Shown here in pieces: positions 54,183 to 64,000 of a DNA stretch of 64,000 nt. How positions within the stretch are numbered: position 1 is the first letter of the stretch; every line of letters begins with the position of its first letter. The position numbers and the translations under genes were made by a program. The DNA is from Lithodes maja (taxonomy: Eukaryota > Arthropoda > Malacostraca > Decapoda > Lithodidae): the NCBI GenBank assembly GCA_037953745.1, contig JBAKBP010007430.1, positions 36,033 through 100,032 of the forward strand, written 5' to 3'. The notes under the pieces are model-generated. The model was not told the DNA's origin. It saw only the letters and a program-made list of their open reading frames with translations, and did not search any database.

Positions 54183-54603
54183 TATTGTCAATCCCAGAGG
54201 GGGAGCAATAATTTGTATTGACATTTAGTTGAGCCGTACGATATTGATATTCACATTGTTCGGTCGTTGCACTGGCATTTATTCTGGCTAGTTCTATTGT
54301 TAGTCTGGCTTGTTCTAGTTCGAATAATTGATCAATGGTAAAACCAGGTGGCAATTGTTCATCAAGTTGGCTAGGTTTACTAGGGATCCCACCAACTGCT
54401 CCGTCACCCTCCCCGCCTTCTACAGGGAACAGGTGGGTTTTTATGGTCTGAGCCACCTCTACTTTAGACATGTTTGAGACAGTTAATTGGAGATGTGAGG
54501 CAAGCACTTTCAGTTCAGATTTTGACAGACAGTCAATATCAGGGGCTGTGGGTTCTGATTCTATGAAAACTCTAGCATCTTCTTCATTAATTAGTTGAGG
54601 CAT
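54183..54603 (-). pseudogene. Gmr1-like gag N-terminus
   Basis: Starts MPQLINEEDARVFIESE at 54603, about 80 bp (without the MITE) from the LTR. A SAP-like helical stretch (LSKSELKVLASHLQLTV) is followed by an E/A-rich helix (IDQLFELEQARLTIELARI). The frame is cut at 54182 by DIRS copy 2 and continues at 45748. The start is chosen because it is the first ATG after the leader and primer-binding site. Confidence 0.75.
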
Positions 54604-54623
54604 GATTAATATTTGGTTTTTAA

Positions 54624-54717
54624 CCCGGGAACTGCGGGAAGACTCTTTAGAGTTCGGCCGGCGGACTGCGGGAAGACTCTCTGGAGTAAGTAAAACTAAA
54701 AATCAACTTTTTACATC

Positions 54718-54773
<56 letters not shown>

Positions 54774-55254
54774 GCCCCTGGGCCATGCAAAATCTCAGTC
54801 CTCTACCTCCCCTCCTTCCCCACTTTCCTCCTATTCCTCAGTTATCACCTATTTTCCCTATTATTCCCTTATTCTGAGGTATATTTTCGTGCTAACATTA
54901 GCGAGTTGCAAGCAGGGTGTTGTCATCACTGATGGCCATCGAGTGCAAGAGAGAGAGAGAGAGTATCGATCGACTGTGTCTCAGTGGCCTTGGGGGAAAT
55001 TGGCGGGAAAGGAGTTTGCCTCACCCATAGATTATACAACTCGCGGGCTATATCTCCGATTTTGACCATCCAAACGCTGTTTTCACTCGTTTTATTGTTG
55101 TTTCAGGTTAATACCTTTATAATCAACCCATAATAGGCGCATATGGATAATTATTAATGCTATTAATGGTACAATGAATATTTTAGTGACGAAAAACCTC
55201 AAATACGTCAGCACAGGGGGAGGTTTTCATTTACCCCCGTGCGCACTTCAGAGG
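54624..55254 (+). mobile_element. TTAA MITE family A, copy 3 (subtype a), in the leader
   Basis: TTAA at 54620-54623 and 55255-55258. A pure T run of about 52 bases lies at 54721-54772. Variant GTCTCAGTGGCC rather than GTCGCAGTGGCC. It lies between the primer-binding site and gag. Confidence 0.85.
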
Positions 55255-55299
55255 TTAAGTAGGGAAACGTTAATGAAACTGAGTGAAACTGTATGAAAC

Positions 55300-55319
55300 G
55301 AATCCTGGCGAGGTCGCCA
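55300..55319 (-). promoter_or_regulatory. Candidate primer-binding site
   Basis: The minus strand reads TGGCGACCTCGCCAGGATTC, starting six bases after the LTR end. It would pair with a tRNA 3' end carrying GAATCC, a Gly-free acceptor ending GGTCG and CCA. A serine tRNA is plausible from the G discriminator base, but this is a guess. Confidence 0.45.
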
Positions 55320-55793
55320 CTCTTCTGTTACGTATCTTGATCCTCAAGTGGTTAACTTGATGAATCTAGATAGCACAGAGATATATATTAAGGTATCAGT
55401 CAGCTGAAGGCAAAACAAAAGTACTATCTAATAACATTTCCTGTTGTTGCTTCCTTTCCTTTTGGATCTTAGGACTTACTATCCTTTATTGACTGACACT
55501 CTTTAATTATGAAAAATACTGAAACTAATTAAAGTCATGTAGTATTTATAAAGAATTATTATTTAACCGAAGCTTAGTAGGCTATGGTTATGAACCGAAT
55601 AAGTTATATCTAAAGGACTATTAATTCTATAAAAAGTCTTGAAAGATAAATATTAAAGTAAGAATATTTCTGTCTCTTACCCTTTTTGAAATGAATAGAT
55701 AGTTTTCTTATGTCCTTGTATTTATATTTAATGTAATTATTCTTGGTTCTTGTCTGACGTTAATAGTATTATTATTATTATCATCAGGATTAA

Positions 55794-56420
55794 CCTCTGA
55801 AGTGCGCACGGGGGTAAATGAAAACGTCCCCCTGTGCTGACGTATTTGAGGTTTTTCGTCACTAAAATATTCATTGTACCATTAATAGCATTAATAATTA
55901 TCCATATGCGCCTATTATGGGTTGATTATAAAGGTATTAACCTGAAACAACAATAAAACGAGTGAAAACAGCGTTTGGATGGTCAAAATCGGAGATATAG
56001 CCCGCGAGTTGTATAATGTATGGGTGAGGCAAGCTAGCTTCCCGCCAATTTTCCCCAAGGCCACTGCGACACAGTCGATCGATACTCTCTCTCTCTCTCT
56101 TGCACTCGATGGCCATCAGTGATGACAACACCCTGCTTGCAACTCGCTAATGTTAGCACGAAAATATACCTCAGAATAAGGGAATAATAGGGAAAATAGG
56201 TGATAACTGAGGAATAGGAGGAAAGTGGGGAAGGAGGGGAGGTAGAGGACTGAGATTTTGCATGGCCCAGGGCCAAACAAAAATAAAAAAATAAAAAAAT
56301 AAAAATAAAAAAAATATTTTTTTTTCGATGCAAAAAGTTGATTTTTAGTTTTACTTACTCCAGAGAGTCTTCCCGCAGTCCGCCGGGGGAACTCTTAAGA
56401 GTCTTCCCGCAGCTCCCGGG
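55794..56420 (-). mobile_element. TTAA MITE family A, copy 4 (subtype a, inverted)
   Basis: TTAA at 55790-55793 and 56421-56424. The homologous position in the other LTR (37832-37835) is a single TTAA, so the insertion happened after the LTRs were made and duplicated exactly TTAA. It shares private variants with copy 2. Confidence 0.88.
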
Positions 56421-56708
56421 TTAATATCAAAGTCACATAAAAAGTTAAATATATATTTAATAATTAGTTAAATGTATTTCTTAACCACGTAACATTGAAG
56501 TTTGATTATGAGTAAATAAAGTTACAGGATCGCTTCATAGATTCGATTCAGGTCTCACTCAAATATGAAAAGCAAAATATAATATTTTGAAGCAAAAGAA
56601 TTTTCTTCAGCTTAGGAAATCACTAGAAGTAATATTAACACAGCCATGTTAGTCTAAGGCGATATTACTAATATGAGACAATAGCATCACCGTACTAAGC
56701 ACCATTAA

Positions 56709-57337
56709 CCCGGGAACTGCCGGGAGACTCTTAAGAGTTCCCCCGGCGGACTGCGGGAAGACTCTTGAGAGTAAGTAAAATAAAAAATCAACTTTTGACA
56801 TCGAAAAAAAAATATTTTTTTTATTTTTATTTTTTTATTTTTTTATTTTTTTTTGGCCCCTGGGCCATGCAAAATCTCAGTCCTCTACCTCCCCTCCTTC
56901 CCCACTTTCCTCCTCTCCTTCAGTTATCACCTATTTTCCCTATTATTCCCTTATTCTGAGGTATATTTTCGTGCTCACATTAGCGAGTTGCAAGCAGGGT
57001 GTTGTCATCACTGATGGCAAGCGAGTGCAAGAGAGAGAGAGAGAGTATCGATCGACTGTGTCTCAGTGGCCTTGGGGGAAATTGGCGGGAAAGCAGTTTG
57101 CCTCACCCATACATTATACAACTCGCGGGCTATATCTCCGATTTTGACCATCCAAACGCTGTTTTCACTCGTTTTATTGTTGTTTCAGGTTAATACCTTT
57201 ATAATCAACCAATAATAGGCGCATATGGATAATTATTAATGCTATTAATGGTACAATGAATATTTTAGTGACGGAAACACCTCAAATACGTCAGCACAGG
57301 GGGACGTTTTCAATTACCCCCATGCGCACTTGTTAGG
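56709..57337 (+). mobile_element. TTAA MITE family A, copy 5 (subtype b)
   Basis: TTAA at 56705-56708 and 57338-57341. It occupies the same LTR position as copy 2 (38120-38744) but belongs to subtype b (ACTCTTGAGAGTAAG, CTTTTGACATCG, right end CTTGTTAGG), like copy 1 at 33.6 kb. Confidence 0.85.
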
Positions 57338-58298
57338 TTAAGCAATGTAAGCTTAATTAAAAGAAAATGAAAGAACTCGTAAGTATTAATATAAAACAAT
57401 AGTATTACTTTCATCATAACCCAATTACTTAAAGAGTTGCTTTAGTCCACAAGTTAGTCAACTAAAATAGTTAAGTACATAGTAGCGTTAACGTTAATTC
57501 GCAATCAAATAGTTAAACACATAATAGTAACATTAACGTTAATTCCCAATCAAATAGTTAAGCACATAATAGTAGCGTTAACGTTAATTCGCAATCAAAT
57601 AGTTAAGTACACAATAATAGTAGCGTTAACGTTTATTCGCAATCAAATAGTTAAGTACACAATAATAGTAGCGTTAACGTTAATTCGCAATCAAATAGTT
57701 AAGTACACAATAATAATAGCGTTAACGTTAATTCGCAATCAAATAGTTAAACACATAATAGTAGCGTTCACGTTAATTCCCAATCACATATCTCACTAAC
57801 CAACATAACGTAAGTGTTTACACCGAACACACTTAACACACACATATATAATCTGACTGACAGTCACAATCCCATTATAATACTTCACCCCGTCTTCCTC
57901 CAGCTGCAAGTTCACCTTCCCCAACTCCAAATGAGACTGATTTGAATGCCCACAACTCGGGTCTTATATACCAAACAATGATGGTGTAGGAACGAATCAG
58001 GAGGCGGGGGTGGTGCCGGCTCCAATCATAGCTCCTCGAGTCGCATAACAGGTGCCTGGTCCACTCACAGCTCCTCGAGTTGCATAGCAGGTGCCTGGTC
58101 CAATCACAGCTCCTGGCGTCGAACATACGTCATAGCGTCGGTCATCAAGTAGTTTGCAGGGTCCCCTATGACGCACGCAGGTGTGAAGGCTAGTTTGCTG
58201 GTTCCCCACTCGCTAGTCTGCTTCACCGTTTGGGTAGTGTGGCTCCTTCAACTCTAATTCTAACTCTTAAATTAACATACAGGGCTCCGTATGTCAGA

Positions 58299-59794
58299 CT
58301 GTAAATATATGTGAAACTAATTTGCTTGTTAAACGAAGTCAATTACTCATATAGTAATGTACACTCACGCGTAGTAAAAGTTGCTCAGGGGTGGGTTCTT
58401 CCTTCCCCTATCCCACCCTGGGCAGGTGGAAGGAGGGAGTTGGGTCCAAGTCTACCCCCACCGTCCACCCCCAAACTATCCCCAACTCCCCCACTTTCCT
58501 TCTCTAGCTGGCAGTTAGTGATTAGCGACGATTGTTCTCATGTATTGCAAATAATTGTTTAACCATCATTGCACATGCTTACAATGGCCAACATTTAATA
58601 TTTATTAGGAATGTATTAATACAATATACTGCATAGGCCTAATTATATTCTCAAAATGAGTTTCTGTATACAACGTGGGTTACACAAATCTTGGCTGTAG
58701 TGGTTTTGTGCTTCTCTCTCTCTCTCTCTGCGTGTGTTTGCCTCTCTCTCATTGCACTGCTTTCTACGATCAAGATTTAATGTGATATGAATATAATAAT
58801 ACCATAATTAAATCCAATCTCGTACCGTATTCAGGATATTATGTTCACCATTATTGCAATACACATTAACGTGCCCTCTAAGATCTACTCCTAGTTTCTC
58901 AAATGACTTACACAGTCGGGCTTTTATATCATAAAAGGAAAGGACTAAAGGCAAAAATGGGATGGAATAGTGTTACGACTGTTATTGATTGTTTCGTTCA
59001 TAATTCCAATCAGTATATCCCATTTATTCATTACCATACATACTATAAACGGTCTGTATTTAATTATATGTGGCCTATATACTTTTTTTTAATCAATTAA
59101 ATGTAGAACTTGATACAACTTACGATCAAAGTCGGTGTAAATTTTTTAGTAAGGTTTGAGTATCGAGCCCTTGAGTAGCAGGGCTCGTCTTCTCACTTCC
59201 CCTTCTTTGTCTCTATCTGTGATCCCAGCCTCTCACCTCTACAAACCCCATCAACTCTCCTCTATGTGTATCGAATGATGGCAACATTCATCACACACAC
59301 TAATAAAGGGAAATATAACCCATTCAGACCCGTTATACCTTGGCTGTAGAAAGTGTGTGCTATGAGAGTTACAAGGAGTTACAAGGAATAGTTAGTATCT
59401 CAAAGTCCTAGCTCTCCATTTCGGGGAAATATTCGAAGTGGAAGGAGAGACATTGTTCAGTGCACTACACTCCTTACCGAATACTATCTACTGACTACTG
59501 TCTTCTTGAACTGCTAAACTGAGGATATGTTTAAAACTTCTGAGGAAAGTTTGTTCCAGGTAGAACATATCTTAAATGGGAAACAGTTTCCACAAATACT
59601 AAGGCTGAACCTTTTCAATTATAACTGCTAGCCATGGTTGCGTATTGTATTCTTATTGAGACTAAACAGTTTGCTATGATCCACATTGTCAAACCCATTA
59701 CATTTTTAAAACTTAAATGAACTGACCTCGTAGTCTGCATGTTAAGAGGCAGAGAGAGAGAGATTCTTGTAACCCACGTTGTGTACTGTATATT
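58299..59794. other. Flanking DNA without recognisable genes
   Basis: AT-rich, with a CT microsatellite near 58712-58730 and a C/T-rich block at 58385-58500. No ORF with family motifs and no clear repeat ends. Confidence 0.35.
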
Positions 59795-60203
59795 GGGAGG
59801 TTTGACGTACCTCCCAACCTACCAAATAGGAAAACCTACTATTTGGTAGTAGTCTTGGAAAATCCAACGTCAAGGCTATTAACCTAATTGCAATGACGAC
59901 TTGTCTATTTTGACTGCTATGTCGTCATTCCAACCGCGGTTAAAAAGAAAACGTCTAGAGTCTACTCCTTATCTTGCTCTAGGAGACGTTGTACATTAAC
60001 CAAAACTACAACCGAAGGTGAAAAAAGCATAGAAGAGAAGAAAAAGGGGTTTACCTTAGTTACCGCTCAAGGCCCATACCGTGTTCCGTCATGCGCCGAT
60101 CCCTGTCGAACGTGCGCATAAGCGACCCTCTCTTGTTATCACATCTCACGCCAGCAGAAGAACGCGGATGGGCAGGGGTCCGGAGTGAGGGAGGGTATTA
60201 TGT

Positions 60204-60317
60204 ACGTTGGATTTTCCACGACTACTACCAAATAGTAGGTTTTCCTATTTGGTAGGTTGGGAGGTACGTCAAACCTCCCAATTTGTTAGTAGTCTTGGCA
60301 AATCCAACGTCAAGGCT
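60204..60317. repeat. Internal complementary region, DIRS copy 3
   Basis: Same structure and nearly the same sequence as in copies 1 and 2, including the CTCCC-AA-TTTG junction. Confidence 0.88.
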
Positions 60318-60689
60318 GCATAACAAATAGGAGGAGGACATCCAAGCCCAACCTACCAAAAAAACCAATGCATAAAACAAAAGTATGAATGACAAAGACA
60401 CAATTTAAACAAGAGAGTCTAATAAAAGAGTGAAAAACTGAGGAGTAGCTAAAAAGAACAGTTTTAACACATGCCCGTCATTCATAGTAATGCAAAAACA
60501 TAGACTTGTCTGAAACCAAAAAGGTACTGTACCCAAAATCCCTTTTCTTCAAAAACCAACAAAAACACTGAACACAAGAACAAAACACAATTTCCAATGT
60601 GGCAAAAACACTTATGTACTGGAACAATACATAATCCCAAACTTGCAATCCAGTGTTGCAAACCCGTACACCCCCCCCCCCCCTTTGTC

Positions 60690-63600
60690 ATATAAAACAA
60701 AGGAAAAGAACGAGGGACAAGGGGGGAAGACCAGGGATCTTCGCCAGAGCACCAGGAAACACGACCCCCGAGAGCAATCACCAGCCGAGGGGGTCGAACA
60801 CTGGACACGGAGAGGTAGGAGGAGATGAAGGAATTGATAGAAGACCCACAAAACCGCCGAGGCGAAGGCAGGTAAGGATCGACGTGGCAGGAACCGGAAG
60901 GAGGCAGCAAAGGATCTGACATCGTGCGCAGAACCCCTACAAACAGGGCGACGGGCACGAACGGTCCGACAAACGCGGCGGCCCATCAGCACCTGCGAGA
61001 GCCTCCCACCTGTCCGAGGAGACACCCACACAGCAGGACCCGAAGGCGGCGCCACAGACGCAACAGAGGAGCGCAAGGCCGACACCGGGCACAACACATG
61101 GCGAGGATGCCCAAGCCGGAAAGCCTGGACGGCGAAAGGCCGGAAAGCGGGGGCCGCCCTCCCAAGCGTGGTAACAAAAGGAGGGCAGGAGGCGAACGAG
61201 ACGCCACGCAAGGACGGGGAGAATCGCACGCAGTCCCGGGGCCATGACAATGCCGCTAGGGCAGACACCCGAACCCCAGCGGCCAGAGCGACAAGGAAGA
61301 GCGGACGCCCAGAGCAACAGAACCGGCGTAGCGGCCCTTGGAGACGTGGGTGAAGCCAGAAGGACCAGAGCCCGCCCCAGATCCCACTGCGGAGGGACCA
61401 GGCGCGGAGGAGGTCGATCCCGGAAGGCAGCCGGCAGGAAGGAATCCAGCGCCTGTGGCAGAACGACCAGCCCAGCGACGGACCCAAAGATCCCCCGGAC
61501 GGCAGACAAGTGGGTACGTATAGCGTCGACTCGAAAGCGACGTGTACGGAAGAGGTGAAACAAGGAGCGTAGGACGAGGGAAGGAGAGCCAACTGGCAGG
61601 CGAGTGGCCTGTAGCCACCTAGGAAAAGACCCCCAGCGGGACCCGTAAGGCCCCCAAGGAGAAGACGGCCAGGAACGCTGCAGGAAGTCAGTCAGGGCCC
61701 GGCCAGGGCCCGGCCGAGGACCGGGAGCCACCGTGCCACATGAACAAGCACGACGCGAAGGCCAACGAGGCCCGCAGGTCCCCAACCGAGCCCAAGTGGA
61801 AGCCGGAGACAGGTAAAGGGACCGGACACGGGCACCACCGCGGCAACCGGGCGGACCAAGCCCGCGCCGGCCACAGAGGCGCGAGGAGCCAGACGCAGCC
61901 GTGATACAGCCGCAGCCTCGCGAGGACTGGGCACAGCAACAGCGCGTCTGGGGGCGGAAAGATGTATATCGACCGCCACCCGTACCAGGCCACCATGAAA
62001 GCGGCCGGACCCCCCCCGGAGCGCGAGGCCGGAGGGAGAGGTCCAAAGGCAACCCAAAGGCAACTGGCGCGGCACCCCCGATGCGAACAAGGCGACCTCC
62101 CGGAACACCTCAGGAAGCCGCGAGGTCGGCGAACACAGTCCGTTGCAACGCCCATTCAACAAGAACGCCCTGCCCTCACGACAGGGCGGCCGCCCACAGG
62201 GTGGCAGGCCCGGGCAGGGAGGAGGCATGCAAGGAGAAGGGGTGGCGGGCCCGCGAGGAAGAACAACTCCACCGAGACCCCCCAATAGAGTCAACGACCT
62301 GGAGGAACCCCCGCAGAAGGAAAACAGGGGACAGCCTGTCTGAGTGTCTAACCCGAAGGCCACCGACTGACCCCGAAGGGCCAGCGCGTGGTCCCCGCAG
62401 GAAGAACAGAGGAACCAACAGTCCGAGGGCATAGACGGGTAAGGGGAGGGAGACCCACCCATCTGCCAGGAAGTGGACGTCCCAGGTTCGATCGGGAACC
62501 CCACCCAACCTCGCTCGACGTATCTGTGGCCACCCAGACCGTCGGCGGGGGGGGCGGACCAGGGCACAGCCGCAGAGAGCGAGCCCGGAGCAACCCAGAG
62601 ACCGAAGCGTCTGCGAACGGGACGTAGGAGTGGCAGGAGCCGATCCAGAGGGGCAACGGAAACACCGCGGGGCCCATGAGGAGGAGGCGGAGTAGCCAGA
62701 GGCTCCCTAAGGAAAGGGGCAGAGCGGCCCCAAAGCAGCGAACCCACGAACGAGTCCCAGAGCCACCCCCAGGAGGGAGACCGAGTGCAACACGGCGAAG
62801 ACCTTCCACCGAAGGTGCACCGCAGTCGGCAGACCCCGGGTCACCGTAGCGCCCGACAAAACCCATGCGAGACCGACCCATGGCACGACACGCGACGGGG
62901 TCAAGCGTGAATCGGGAACACCAAAAGGGGAACCCTAACCGTGCGACGGTGCGAACGACTGTGAGGGCGTCGCCAACGCACAGGCCGAGGGCTGCGGAAA
63001 CTACCAACCAGTCGGCCAAGGAAAACAGGAGCTGGAGCCCGCTCCTGAGGAGAGGACCCAGAGCCTGCCCCACATGTGCGGAGAAGATCCGCGGCGCGAT
63101 GTGGAGACCGAAGGGAAGGCCGGCAAACAGGAACACACGATCGGAAGTCCGAACGGCCGAGAACCGCTGGAAGAGAGGATGGAGAGGAACGAGCCAAGAC
63201 GCATCCTGGAGGGCCAGCGACACAACCCACGACAGAGGGCACAGGGCCAGGCGTACCAGGGGTACCGGCAGCATCCGAAACCGTGTGAGCACGACGCGCC
63301 CGTTGAGGGCCGACAGAACCACCAATGGTCGCATCGCGTCGCAGTTCGTCGACGGGACCAGAAAGACACGGGAGAGGAAAACTGGGCGACCGGCGGTCAA
63401 CTCCCTCGACGCTACCCAGCTCGGGCACGGAAGTGAGCACGTGGGCCACCTCCGAAGAGATGGGCCGGCGTCGGTGACAAGAGCGGAAAGGGGGTCGAGA
63501 CGTCCACCACCAGGTGAGACCCCACCGCGCAATCCGCCGCCCCCAACGTCCCTCGCGGCAACCGAGGGGCGCAAGGGCAAAAACAACCCGAGGGAGCACC

Positions 63601-64000
63601 CGAGAGGAGGAGAGCGACCTGGTCGGCCGAGGCCGACCCAGAGACCTACACATCGTGTTGACGCGGAGGTACCCTCGGTACGGGCCGTGCGGGCACGAGC
63701 GCCACGTCGACCTCTACCCCCCCCCCCCCAACCCCAGGCCGGCGCCGGGCAGACCACGTCGAAGGGCGGCCGGAAGTGGAAGACCGGCCAGCCCCGACAC
63801 AGCAGGGATGAAAGGGGCAAGAACAGAAGGGCGAGGCGGAATCGACGCACTGGCCTGCAACGTCCCAGTCCTGCGGCCGCGCAAGGCGGCAGCACTCGTA
63901 GCAGCACCCCGAAGAGGACCGGCAGAAGGACGGGACTGAGAAGACCCCGCGTGCGACACAGCACGACGGTGCGTGACGGAAGCAGGGACCGCAACGACAC
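60690..64000 (-). pseudogene. Adenine-depleted DIRS coding region, copy 3
   Basis: Aligns along its whole length with the recombinase, RNase H/MT, RT and gag C-terminus of copies 1 and 2. Codons containing sense A are mostly altered while others stay: FHLFRTRRF and WDLGRAL survive, but catalytic positions change (SLDLKDAYW becomes SLALQDASW; YLDD becomes SLAD near 63015). Because stop codons contain A, several overlapping frames are long and open (60612-61592, 60937-62052, 61692-62747, 62348-64000). These are by-products of A loss, not genes. No active enzyme can be expected. Confidence 0.85.

Larger units (their letters stand above)
37368..58298 (-). mobile_element. Gmr1-like Ty3/gypsy element with nested insertions
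   Basis: Two near-identical LTRs enclose, on the - strand: PBS, gag, CCHC knuckle, protease, integrase, GPY/F module and partial RT, then a polypurine tract. Integrase upstream of RT is the diagnostic order of the Gmr1-like clade. Inserted within it are DIRS copy 2 (in gag), a solo LTR (in integrase), a TTAA element (in RT) and four family A TTAA MITEs (leader and LTRs). The rest of RT and all RNase H are deleted. No convincing target duplication flanks it. Confidence 0.85.
55326..58298 (-). repeat. 5' LTR of the Gmr1-like element
   Basis: The partner of 37368-39705, longer because it carries two TTAA MITEs (55794-56420 inverted, and 56709-57337). Only scattered substitutions are seen outside the MITEs, pointing to a recent insertion of the host element. 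Tandem array at 57466-57786 and TATATAAG box at about 57961-57970. Confidence 0.85.
59795..64000 (-). mobile_element. DIRS1-like retrotransposon, copy 3, truncated by window end
   Basis: The left end (extension 59795-59841, terminal repeat 59842-60139) and the internal complementary region are about 99% like copies 1 and 2. The 3' non-coding part to about 60660 is somewhat diverged. The coding part from about 60690 onward is heavily changed at plus-strand T's only (see findings). The 5' part and second terminal repeat lie beyond the window. Confidence 0.9.

Noticed and set aside
33868..57193. A recurring 64-70 residue ORF (LAGYISDFDHPNAVFTRFIVV) in five places
   Set aside because: It lies inside family A TTAA MITEs; its similarity reflects copies of one short element, not selection on a protein.
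37361..58305. Target-site duplication of the Gmr1-like element
   Set aside because: The flanks (AGTATGT on the left, CTGTAAA on the right) do not match under any LTR boundary tried; the ends may be rearranged.
60612..64000. Several overlapping long ORFs in DIRS copy 3
   Set aside because: Their openness follows from loss of A in the sense strand, which removes TAA, TAG and TGA codons. Catalytic residues are lost.
60690..64000. ADAR editing or APOBEC-type deamination as the cause of copy 3 changes
   Set aside because: Plus-strand T goes to G about as often as to C, and C/G sites change little beyond occasional C to T and G to A, so neither enzyme class explains it.

Overview
This 64 kb window looks like intergenic DNA from a large, repeat-rich animal genome, most likely an arthropod and plausibly a decapod crustacean. 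DIRS1-like retrotransposons, Gmr1-like Ty3/gypsy elements, RTE elements with a TCTA tail and many TTAA- and TA-flanked short elements occur together here, and DIRS1-like elements are known to be widespread in decapods. That assignment is inference. Only one non-transposon gene candidate is recognisable, a 14-finger C2H2 zinc-finger protein at 27.3-28.8 kb. Almost everything else is mobile elements, many nested inside one another.

Layout. 0-4.4 kb: a decayed Gmr1-like LTR retrotransposon on the + strand (integrase and RNase H remnants, then a 3' LTR), interrupted by a TA-flanked short element. 4.4-6.8 kb: unassigned sequence and a second TA element. 6.8-10.8 kb: a frameshifted CR1/L2-like non-LTR element. 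10.8-12.1 kb: unassigned. 12.1-20.5 kb: DIRS copy 1 on the - strand, with inverted terminal repeats, internal complementary region, gag, RT/RNase H/methyltransferase-like ORF and tyrosine recombinase. 21.8-27.1 kb: a TA-flanked DNA transposon shell containing an uninterrupted RTE ORF and another TA element. 27.3-28.8 kb: the zinc-finger gene. 29-37.2 kb: a mosaic of short DNA elements, RTE fragments, tRNA-derived SINEs and a hAT-type short element.

37.4-58.3 kb is one Gmr1-like element on the - strand with two LTRs. Its gag contains DIRS copy 2 (8.4 kb), its integrase contains a solo LTR, its RT contains a TTAA element, and its LTRs and leader contain four more TTAA elements. For three of these insertions (gag, integrase, RT) subtracting the insert puts the flanking reading frames back in register. 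59.8-64 kb is DIRS copy 3, cut by the window end.

The most unusual signal is in DIRS copy 3. From about 60.69 kb to the window end nearly every difference from copies 1 and 2 is a plus-strand T replaced by C, G or, less often, A, which means an adenine lost from the sense strand. In two hand-aligned stretches (about 245 bases) about 37 of 46 T's changed, against about 12 of some 200 other bases. The terminal repeat and internal complementary region of the same copy are nearly unchanged. This is strand-asymmetric, adenine-specific and gives several products, which does not fit ADAR editing, cytosine deamination or simple GC drift. It resembles the adenine mutagenesis of diversity-generating retroelements. 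Mechanism and timing are unknown.
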